Below, piece after piece: positions 23,633 through 32,235 of a DNA stretch of 64,000 bases. The notes under the pieces were generated by a model. It was not told where the DNA came from, searched no databases, and saw nothing but the letters and a program-made list of their open reading frames with translations. The position numbers and the translations under genes are program-made. Source of the stretch: Alligator mississippiensis (lineage: Eukaryota; Chordata; Crocodylia; Alligatoridae); NCBI RefSeq assembly GCF_030867095.1, contig NC_081831.1, forward strand, positions 69,702,716-69,766,715. Direction: 5' to 3'. The first letter of the stretch is position 1. Each line of letters begins with the position of its first letter.

Positions 23633-24200
23633 GGGGAACAAGCAGGATCCAAAAGCTACTGGGGGGCAAGTGAGATGCACAGGTGAATCAAAGGAAGAGG
23701 TGGCATCCATGGGAGGAATCAGGGGGATTGGGGGAGGTGGGTAGGAGTCATCCATAGATGTGATGGGGAGGCAGGCAAGATCTGCAGGAGCAAAGGCGGG
23801 TGGTGGGGCAAGTGGTGTCTATGGTGGGGTTGCTAGGGTCCAGGACAGTTTATCAGGATAAGAGAGGTTCATGGGTCTGTGAAGGACTGGGGTGGGGGGG
23901 TCAGGAGCTATCTTTGACCCCCTGTCCTCCCCACAGTAAATCTACACTCCCTCCCCCACCCTGTTACCAAGACTTACTTCCTTGGTTCCAGCATCTAAAC
24001 ACTGAGAAAAGTGGAACCAGAACGAGCTTATGGGATGAGCAGTTTGTGGGATGGGGCAGGGGGTATGTGGGAAAAGTACAGCCCTAGGATTGGGCCCAGT
24101 GGCTGGGCTTTCTCAGCCCTGGGGAGGTGCAGGGAACTGTACTGAAGTTCCATGTCCCAGTCTAACCTAGATCAATTAAGTTTGAGTGTACATCAATCCA
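23633..24200. other. No gene recognised; G-rich, degenerate tandem texture
   Basis: The plus strand from 23,640 to 24,110 is rich in runs of G (GGGGGG, GTGGGG, GGGGAGG) spaced by short AT-containing segments. It is compatible with an old minisatellite and with G-quadruplex potential. No coding signal is visible. Confidence 0.5.
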
Positions 24201-25000
24201 GGTCTTCCTTAGACTGGATTACCATTTTTAGACTGGTCTGTGTGCAGAAACCTCTGTACAGTTACGTGCTTAGATTGACTTCTGACCCCCCCCAAGGATC
24301 CAGGTTTTCCATTCACCATGGAAAAATGCAGTAAAATGCAGACTTTCGCCTCTAAAAGAGAAAAGAGCAGGTTTTCCTTTGCAGGCTGGCAGAGTCCAGC
24401 AGGGGGAACCCAGCGTGGCAAGGCATAGAGGGGCAGGGAAGCTTGGTGCTGCCGCTGAGAGCCCCATGCCACCATGGTGAGGTGTCCCTTGCCTGCCCAG
24501 AAGCAGTGGGGATGGCAGTGTGGAGTTGTGCCCCCCACAGTTGACAGGTGGGTGGGGAATGCTTTGCCATAATGATGCAGGGCTTCTGGTAGTGGCATTG
24601 AGACTTCGTGCCCCACCCTGCTCTGTTGTGCTGTGCCATGTCTCACCTGCTGGGCTGCCGAGAGCCGCAGGGGAAGGGTAGCAGAATGGGAAGCTCTGCT
24701 CCATCTGTGCCACCCATGGGGGAAGGGGAGCTGGATTCTGCTCCAGCCACAGTAGCTGCTGCCTCCAACTGGTGGTAATTGGGGCTTAGGCATTGCTGGG
24801 AGAGCAGGGGGCTACAGACCTGGATCCCTGGCCTCATAAAACGGAGGGCAAAGAGTTGCAGGTCATGAATGAGGGGTACCAGCAGGGCTGGGGGGTTGTG
24901 GGTCGGGGAGTGAGGGGCACTGACAGACTAAGTTAGACCAGGTTACCATTTTTAACACCATCTAACCTCTACATAACCTCCACAAATGTCTGCACTTAGC
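24201..25000. repeat. GC-rich repeat block bounded by direct repeats
   Basis: Two segments about 70 bp long resemble each other in the same orientation: 24,212 onward (TTAGACTGGATTACCATTTTTAGA) and 24,931 onward (TTAGACCAGGTTACCATTTTTAAC). Each is followed by a CCTCTRYA-type stretch and a GTGCTTAG / GCACTTAG end. The right end TGTCTGCACTTAGCC matches the terminal motif of MITE family A. Between them is a GC-rich core with a 194-codon open frame on the minus strand that shows no domain. It is probably a MITE derivative; boundaries are uncertain. Confidence 0.4.
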
Positions 25001-25675
25001 CTATGTGACCTACTAGATAGTTTTCAGTGATTAGTTTTAAATATCCTGGGATTTGTCTATTGTCTCCCATTGTATTGTGTCATGGTATCAGTTCATCTTG
25101 GGTTAAAGATAAAACCCTACCACAACATGACTGATGAAAGTGAACATGATGCCTTACAACATTTCAGATCGACCTAGGAAAATGTGATCAGACATGGTTA
25201 CAAAAACCTCAGTTTTATGAAAAATATTCTTTTCCCGCACTCCCCTCCCAAGATTCTGTTTGAAAAGCTCAGACATGTTTGTATGGAAAACATCAAGAGA
25301 TTGCAAAAAAGTTCCAGAAATTTGTCTATGGGAGTTACTATTTTTTATCTGACTGCGCCATTTGTTTTCAGACTGTTCCTGACTTGCAAAGCTTTTCATG
25401 TCTTTTGTAAATTCATAGGGTTGGATGTGGATATCTTCTTTCACATTGGATATCATCTTACCTCTGGAGTCCCACTAAAATCAGTGGAGCTAGCTGTAAA
25501 ACAGTATAAGTGAGGGTGGCAGAATCTGACTACAAATATTGGCAACACAAAGACCATTAGCTCCTCTAGACTAGGCCCGTCCACTTCCCCAACTCACAGC
25601 ATTCGTCTCTAGAGCACAGTCTTTTAGTGTATGTTCAGTGCTTTGAAAATGTAGAGCTAAATGGCAAACAGTTAC
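25001..25675. other. No gene recognised; contains a small old repeat trace
   Basis: Positions 25,458-25,525 (TCTGGAGTCCCACTAAAATC, AGTGGAGCTAG, GTATAAGTGAGG) resemble a common reptile/bird interspersed remnant. The rest is unremarkable. Confidence 0.5.
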
Positions 25676-25976
25676 TGTGGCAGGACACTAAGGTGCCTGC
25701 TACTGAGAGAGCCCGGAGGGCTCCTCAGGTGCTGGTTGTCAGGGCAATGGGAGGCAGCAAACGACCCACACCTGCCACCGGTCAGCTGGCTATAAGGAGC
25801 AAGGCCTGGCTCTTAGAAAAGGGGGGGAGCTGAGGCTAGAGGCAGCTCTCTACTGGCATCCAAGGCAGAAGGAGCTCCCTGCCAGCAGCCAGAGAGAGAG
25901 AAGTTCCTGGAGCATGATACGAGGAGAAGCCTGACTGCAGGTACCGCTAGCTGAGTAAAGGGTAGCAGCTCCAAGA
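25676..25976 (+). repeat. 5' LTR (shared part)
   Basis: It starts TGTGGCAGG and contains GGCTATAAGGAGC (about 25,787), a plausible TATA box. Near the end it has GAGTAAAGG where the 3' LTR has GAATAAAGG, so the polyadenylation signal is mutated in this copy. Similarity to the 3' LTR stops at CTCCAAGA. Confidence 0.85.
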
Positions 25977-25982
25977 CTGGAG

Positions 25983-26606
25983 ACTGGAAAAGACCATCTG
26001 GAAAAACAGGTACAGCACCTTAAATCTCTCATAGATGATAATGGGGCTAGAGAGGCAGTGACTAAGGCAGAGAGGGAACAGTCACAGCGGCAAATACAAA
26101 TCCTAAGGCAGCAGATTCAGGCCTTAGAGACAGAAGATGAATTGTTAAGGGCAGCCAGGAGTCAGATAGCTAGAAAAGACTGAGGTCCTGGGGAGTCAGA
26201 GGTGCCAGAGACGACAAGCATAGCAACTCAGACAGACGCGGGACAGAAGGCCCAAGCGGAAAAGGTTGCAGATGCAATGCAAAGAGAGAGACTGGCGGCA
26301 TTAAGGCTGCAGCTGGAAGAACGTGCGTTCATGGCTAAGGCAGGATTTGAGGAGTACCTTCAGGAGTTGGAAGGCTTGAAAGAGGGTTTAATAGGCATGG
26401 AAAAATTGATAGGGACTGCACGGCCTATGCTCTTAAAGATCCTGAGAAGTCAGGAACAACCCAGTATGGTAAAATTGGAAAATCCTCAAGGAGAAGAGGA
26501 AACAGGGCAGCAGGAAAAGAATACCAGGATGAAGGCACTCGCAGAGATAGACCCCACAAGGATGTGGGAAGAGATCCTCTCCACAGTCATGGAGTGCCTG
26601 GATTAG
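25983..26606 (+). pseudogene. Gag-like coiled-coil frame of the LTR element
   Basis: Starting soon after the 5' LTR, one frame reads through a charged helical segment with leucines in heptad-like spacing (HLEKQVQHLKSLIDD, then QIQILRQQIQALETEDELL). It meets a TGA at about 26,179 and continues in the same frame for 134 codons (ATQTDAGQKAQAEKVADAMQ, LRLQLEERAF, EYLQELEGLKEGLIGMEKL) to a TAG at 26,604. The protein is Glu/Gln/Lys-rich, without cysteine-histidine zinc knuckles. Its position directly after the LTR suggests a structural (gag-like) product, but that is inference from location. I recognise no specific family. Confidence 0.5.
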
Positions 26607-27129
26607 AGATGGGGGCAGTGGGTGAGCCAGCATACAGTAGAAATGAACAGCCTGGGCAAGAAATGAGGGAAGCTTACCAGCAGGTATGACATTGGAGCAT
26701 TGACAGTACCAGAACAGGTGCAACAGAAGGAAGTAGACAAGGGAAATGTGGTAGCAGTACAAAAGAGTGAGCCAGTCAGTGGGAGAAACAAGAATGGTGA
26801 CCTAAGCTGCCCTGATCACACTCAAAAGGAAGGACACCTAGAACAAGAAGGCCAGAGATCGAGGAGGGCACAGGCATGGGTATCTGGTAGAACAGGTATG
26901 GCTTCCAGAAGAGAGAGAGAGGGAGAACCTCTAAGTAAAAGAGAAGTCCAAAGGCCTGAGATGGACCGGAGGAGCCGAAACCCCAGGGAAACTAAGGGGG
27001 GAGGAGAAGTACATCTCAAGCTATCCAAAGGATGAGAAACCCAGCCCTGCACAGAAGTGGAGACCGTGCCAAACCCAGACTGCAGGCCAAACTAAAGAGG
27101 CAGAAGGCCCATCGAAAACAAAGGTAATT

Positions 27130-27444
27130 TGGTGGGAGAAAGAACAGAGGGGAGGAAGACGGCCATGCGTGTATGTTAATAACCTCCCAGGGCAAGTTAG
27201 ATGGTGGACCCTGAGAGAAATAGTTGATGCTAGGGATGTGGGAGTAGTATTTGTAAAAGTGTACACAGGGCCTGGCGGAAGATCTATTGGCCAGGGGAAG
27301 GTAGAATTTGGGAGGGTAGAGGATGCCCAGCAAGCACTCGGGTGCAGTGGGAGCTTTGGGGTAAGCTCATGGACCGGCAGGAAACCAAAGAGAGGAGGGA
27401 CTCGTTACAAAGGACACAAAGAGGAGGAGGTCTGGGACGCATGA
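27130..27444 (+). pseudogene. RRM-like domain frame inside the LTR element
   Basis: The frame contains CVYVNNLPGQVRW (from 27,166), which fits the RNP2 strand of an RNA recognition motif. It is followed by a helix (WWTLREIVDA), a strand-loop (GVVFVKVYTGPGG), then RSIGQGKVEF in the RNP1 position and EDAQQALG as the second helix. Order and spacing fit a ~75-residue RRM. The W after RNP2 and the non-aromatic RNP1 (G-x-G-x-VEF) recall the hnRNP M/MYEF2 type. The frame stops at 27,442-27,444. Upstream it is open to about 27,010 in this frame, beyond which the interior switches frame. An RRM in the 3' part of an LTR-element interior is unusual; a captured host exon or an atypical gag are alternatives. 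Confidence 0.55.
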
Positions 27445-27770
27445 AAAGGGACAAGACACCCCAAGTAGTAGGAGGCAGCTCTCCCAGGAAGAGAGAGGAG
27501 GCTGTCTCATCATGTTGAAGGGGCTGTGGAAGAAAAGAAGGTAGGCCTGAATTGCACCCTACCAGGGATGGCTAATGTGGGGGGGACTACCTGTGGCAGG
27601 GTAACTCCTGAGAAATCCCATGTGGTGCGCCCTGGGTAAAAGGCGAGGAGGAGGCGCCTGAAAACCTCCGCCTCCGGAATTTGAGTTGCCGGGTGTTGGA
27701 AGAAAGGGCGAGAAAAGCCACAGAGGGACACAACACCTATGAAGATCCGCCTTGGTGAGTCTGAAATCTT

Positions 27771-27781
27771 AAGCGGGGAGG
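27771..27781 (+). promoter_or_regulatory. Polypurine tract upstream of the 3' LTR
   Basis: AAGCGGGGAGG, purine except for one C, ends two bases before the LTR start TGTGGCAGG. That is where plus-strand DNA synthesis is primed in LTR retroelements, and it supports the plus orientation. Confidence 0.6.
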
Positions 27782-27783
27782 TG

Positions 27784-28084
27784 TGTGGCAGGACACTAAG
27801 GTGCCTGCTACTGAGAGAGCCCGGAGGGTCCCTCACGTGCTGGTTGCCAGGGCAACGGGAGGCAGCAAACGACCCACACCTGCCAGCGGTCAGCTGGCTA
27901 TAAGGAGCAAGGCCTAGCTCTTAGAAAAGGGGGGGAGCTGAGGCCAGAGGCAGTTCCCTACTGGCATCCAAGGCAGAAGGAGCTCCCTGCCAGCAGCTAG
28001 AGAAAGAGAAGCTCCTGGAGCATGATACAAGGAGAAGCCTGACTGCAGGTACCGCTAGCTGAATAAAGGGTAGCAGCTCCAAGA
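27784..28084 (+). repeat. 3' LTR (part shared with 5' LTR)
   Basis: It has the same start and the same GGCTATAAGGAGC TATA-like box as the 5' copy, and an intact GAATAAAGG polyadenylation signal at about 28,061. The next ~20 bases lead to GTCGTTACA (28,105), one possible LTR end. The sequence continues in a GC-rich block to another CGTTACA at 28,657, the other possible end. Confidence 0.85.
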
Positions 28085-28274
28085 TGTCCGAGCAATGTCG
28101 TTACAGCCAGGTGGCTTATGTTTAAGTTGTAGCCAAGAGGCTTGAGTTTATGTTGCAGTTTAACACCGGTGGTTTGGGTGAGGCTATAAGGGAATGGAGG
28201 AGGCCTCATAGGGGACTCACGGTAGAGTGAGGACCCCAGCCCTAGGGAGGGCATGGAGTTCGGTGGTACAGACC

Positions 28275-28470
28275 CCAGCTCCAAAGAAGAGCCCGGTGAG
28301 GGGGCAACCTTGCAGAGGGAAGAGCCCCTGTGGGGGTGCGGAAAGCCCCAGGAGAGGGGCAGCATTATGGAGAAGCCCCAGTGTGGGTGTGGAGAGCCCC
28401 AGTGAGGGGCAGCAGTACAGAGAAGGCCCTAGTGATAAGGGCAGCGTACAGAGAAGGCCCATAAGGCTTA
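28275..28470. repeat. Degenerate GC-rich minisatellite
   Basis: Units of about 35-45 bp built on GAGCCCCAGTGAGGGGCAGC .. ACAGAGAAG recur four to five times. The array lies between the two candidate 3' LTR ends. Both strands are open over part of it, which reflects composition rather than coding. Confidence 0.65.
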
Positions 28471-28657
28471 GAGATACAGAACACCCGGAGCAGGAGAACT
28501 GTGGCCAAGCGGAAGAGAGGTAGCTTCTCTGATGATATGTGTTTTTACAAAGTCGTGGCAGGGGAGAATAGGAGGGTGCAACTCCAAAGCTTGGCACAGT
28601 AGAGGAGGTGGCAAGGGCTAGCACGGCGACCCTGCCGTCCCTCCTGTTACCGTTACA

Positions 28658-30000
28658 AAAGGAGTCATTTCTAACCAGCATTTCAATAAGTAATATTTTT
28701 TTTCAAAGGGATTTTTTTTTTTTTTAGGTGATGATTTTTTTGGGACCAATATTATGGTTGTGTGCGATCTTAGACAAGCTTTTGAGGATAAGGCACCCAT
28801 CCTTATGGCAAATCCATTCCCTGATTTGAGGAATCTATATTCTAAGAAGTTAACCATTTGTTTTAGTCATTGTTTGCTCTGTCTTTAAATACAGGATGGT
28901 TTTCAACTTCTTATCCACAAATAATTCCTTTTATAGTTTTTTGTTGTTGTTGTTATTAGGCACTTACTCCATTGTGAATAAATAAAACTGATTATGTCTT
29001 GATTAAGTCTTTTTTAAGTCCTCCTGAAGGCATGCTTTAAAGAATTCTAGTAGAATGGAGAACTATGGTTTTCTTGGACTGGACCAAGACTAATGTGCCC
29101 TTCTAATATCTTTTTTTCATGTTAACACCTATCTGTATTTTAGACTGCTATACATGTGTCCATCATGGTACTGTCCAGAATGCCAGCATCAATAATGCAT
29201 AGGATCTGACCACTTAAAAAATCTTCATTATTTAAATTTGTTATAGGATCTACTTGCTTAGTAATACTTATAGCAAAGTCAGCATTTATAGTATTACCTG
29301 CCTGCTGGGTACACACATTTCTCACGCAACTTAGAACTTCTCTGATCAACTGTGTAGGATGCCGTAATGGGAGTTACTGTCCACGTGCCAAAAGTCAAGA
29401 CAAAATAAGTCAGCAGGAAGAGAAGTATCTTGAAAACGGAAGTTATTGGTTCTGTTTAAGGTTAATGAAGAACTCCTATTGATTTTTAGTATTGTAAAAT
29501 TAGGCTCAGTTTGAATAACAAATAGGGTTAGGAGAGAAGCTATGGTTAGGTTGGGGGGGGGGGGGACTGTTTCTTTTTCTGTTTTTAAAGAGGGTATGGA
29601 GTCCCTCTGCCCAGGGCTTTTATTTTATTTTGGAGGCTGAGCACTGCTTGTATTGCTCAGGCCTCATTCCCAGTGCGTGAGACTGGCCCAGCCCCTGTGC
29701 TTCAGGTGAGAGGGGAAACCGCAACTGGATGCTGGAGTTCATTGTGTTTCTGTGTAAGAAAAATACATCGAGGCTCTTTGTGTGGATGTGGGTCTGACTC
29801 CTGGCCCATCTAATTCAATAGAGGGCTCCAGTAGTACAGGTTTTCTGTTCACTCTTAGCTAGTGTTGTGCCTGGGAACAGATGCATAGAAAAGAGGCGGA
29901 GAAAAGCAGACAGTTGTAAAGTTCTTCATATTCTTGGTCTCTGTACTCCTGTTTGTGAAGACAGACTAAGGGTGTGTCCTTAAGAAGTTATAGACTCATG
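28658..30000. other. No gene recognised; poly-T, (TTG)n and G13 tracts
   Basis: Contains T-runs near 28,700-28,725, a short (GTT)n around 28,940, and an uninterrupted G13 at 29,553-29,565. No coding signal or element termini were found. Confidence 0.6.
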
Positions 30001-30640
30001 GGGCACATCTTGATGAGCACACACATGCACTTCCCATAGGACAAATAGCAGTGCCCCATACTTGTGCCGCTACTATTTGTGCCTTAGCATGCCCTTGCAC
30101 ATGTGCTCCCACATATGACAAAGGGACCTGGGTGGGGTGCTGGTCCCGCCTGCACTGGTCCCAGAAGCCTTACCTGGGATCCTGGGGGCCTCCCAAGGCA
30201 GCAGCGGCACTGAGCTGGCCACTTGGAGCCTGGCTAGTGGCCACAGTGTCACTCTAGCCGGGCAGGCACCGGTTTCTCGTCGTGTATGCTGCTGCCATGT
30301 GCGCTGCGCTGCTTTTTTAGTGGAATTGTTTTTTTGGTTTTCTGTTATTATTTACACTATTCCCAGTACCAAAAAAGCCCACCATGCTGCAAATTAGTGG
30401 CTCGGCACACAGGTGCATGTGTGCTGTGTACAGTTTGCAGTGCCTCAAGCAGTTTTGAGGCACTGCAAACTTCACATACACACTTGTGGGGATGCACCCA
30501 CGGTGTCTTGCCATCCACCTACGGAGTACACTTTGTGGAAAGTGTGCTGGGTTTATTTGCACAGGGTATTTCTTCAAGGATTTCCTGCTGTGGACACAAA
30601 GAAAAAGCTCGCTTAGTAATGGCTATTCCTCATTAACTCC
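30001..30640. repeat. GC-richer repeat block centred on a hairpin
   Basis: The block contrasts in composition with its AT-rich surroundings. Its core is the perfect stem at 30,432-30,471, and the inverted similarity extends weakly outward (CACAGGTGCATGTGTG against CACACAAGTG-like sequence on the other side). It is probably an old foldback DNA transposon. Termini and target duplication were not found, and the frames on both strands carry no domain. Confidence 0.4.
30432..30471. repeat. Perfect 17-bp hairpin with 6-nt loop
   Basis: AGTTTGCAGTGCCTCAA (30,432-30,448) is followed by GCAGTT and then its exact reverse complement (30,455-30,471). Confidence 0.95.
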
Positions 30641-32124
30641 CTGTGTGGGCATACTTTTGTTTCTTGCTTTTTTTTCCCCCTGCAAGTGGATAACAACAGA
30701 AACACGGAAAAGGGATGCTGTATGACATATGTCCTTGGCATGTAAATTAATTTGTTTATAGTTATATATGCATATTGTATGTTTATATGTGTATGTAACA
30801 TGTTTTATACTTTCACTTCTGGATCTTTGAGTTTAGTTATAGCAAATTTTCTGGGTGATAATGAAGGGTGGAATGGGAAGAGAATTGCTGATCCTAAATT
30901 ATGAAGGCACTTGGCCGATACTTGGAAATGTCAGGTATTGAAGGAAAGACCTGGTCCGAATGTTTAGATACAGGTCAGACCCGGGCTTGGATGCCAACTT
31001 TTTTTTAACTACTTACTAGTATGAGACAGGGATTCAAGAGTCTCCAGTTCAGTTGAATCGCCCAAGATTATTCCTAACTGATCTCGGGAAAGGCTCAGAG
31101 ATGCTATTCTTTGATTGTTCAGTCTATAAAACATATGATTTTGTGATGCAGCTGGACACTCATGACAATCAAATGCGACCATATTCTTTACTTTGGTTTC
31201 TATAGCTCCCATTCTAAAAAGCATAATTTAATGATCCCTCGCTCGAGATGTCTGGTACAAACATGAAACTTATACTAGTGTATATACAAACATAGTTGTG
31301 CGGTGACTGAAGGATAGCTTTTGAAGGCTTGGGGGATGCTCTTTATGTTAGTAATAAGAAAAGAGGCAACATGTGTGCGCTATAGAAATGACAGAACTGA
31401 CACAATGACTATGAAATAAAAGATGATAGAAGCCAGGCAGCTGTAAATATAAAATCTATGTGGCACAAAGTTTATAGAGGGAAAAAATATGATACTTATG
31501 AGGGCTAAGTTTCCTTTGAATCTCTTTTGCTTCCAGCCACCTTCATTTAATCAGGAGAAAGATCTTCCGTTGGATCTTTCCATGCTCATGATAAAGATAG
31601 AATCTGTATCAGATGGATGTTCTTCAGTTATGTTGATAGACCATATTAAATCATTTCCTCTTATGCCTGGCCACCACCCTTGGTGTCTTTTATTTTTCAG
31701 AGATGTTATGTTCTAGTATGCCAAAAACATAAATTTTGCAACTTCATGAAAAACAAATTTATATGACAGACCTCGATGACTTTAAAAAATATATATATTA
31801 GTAACGTCTCGGAGCAATGACTAGTCATAGGCAAATATTGTAAGGTTTAAAAGCTTGACTGGGTCTGAATAAACACTTGACACGCTGATGCTTTTCTGTG
31901 AATACCCTGTGCCTTATCAAAATTTGTCTGACAGTTCTGAAAATGCAATTTCCTGGTGTCGCTGTGTTCAGAAACCAAAATTGTACTAGTATTTCTCCTG
32001 GTCCTTTGAAACTCCAGTCCAGTCCCAGTCTTTCTTTGCAAACATGCACTAAGGTAAAAGTAAAGCCTCTGGCTGGCTTTTGCCACTCCATCCAGGAAGA
32101 GCACAAACCATCTGCAGATGCTTC
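30641..32124. other. No gene recognised; AT-rich non-coding DNA
   Basis: Short frames only; no termini or arrays stood out. Confidence 0.6.
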
Positions 32125-32235
32125 CTCAGCCTGACAAAGGGCATTTATGCCCAAAAGCTAGCTCAGAAGAATTTTTCCAGCTCTTTTGAGTTGGTCTAAT
32201 AAAAAGATATCAGATTTAGCCAAAGAACTTTGTCT
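32125..32235 (+). repeat. Interspersed repeat tail, family B
   Basis: Reads CAGCCTGACAAAGGGCATTT .. GCCCAAAAGCTAGC .. GAGTTGGTCTAATAAAAAG .. ATATCAGAT .. CCAAAGAACTTTGTCTGCC. Counterparts are at 36,151-36,235 (+) and 7,866-7,985 (-). The class is unassigned. Confidence 0.55.

Larger units (their letters stand above)
25676..28657 (+). mobile_element. Non-autonomous LTR retroelement with coiled-coil and RRM-like coding remnants
   Basis: Two direct 301-bp LTR segments (25,676-25,976 and 27,784-28,084) start TGTGGCAGGACAC. They align without gaps and differ at about 15 positions by hand count, so are about 95% identical. A polypurine tract precedes the second. The ~1.8-kb interior has a coiled-coil frame with one internal stop, several frame breaks, and an RRM-like segment near its 3' end. 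I see no protease, reverse transcriptase, RNase H, integrase or envelope motif. The 3' LTR probably ends at a CGTTACA, either 28,099-28,105 or 28,651-28,657. The 5' LTR loses similarity after 25,976, so its end and the primer-binding site appear deleted or altered. No target duplication was found. It is either a large non-autonomous derivative or an internally deleted Metaviridae-like element. Confidence 0.75.

Noticed and set aside
24209-24793. 194-codon open frame on the minus strand
   Set aside because: It lies in a GC-rich repeat core. The other minus-strand frames over the same stretch are also open, and the product has no domain. The openness follows from low TA content.
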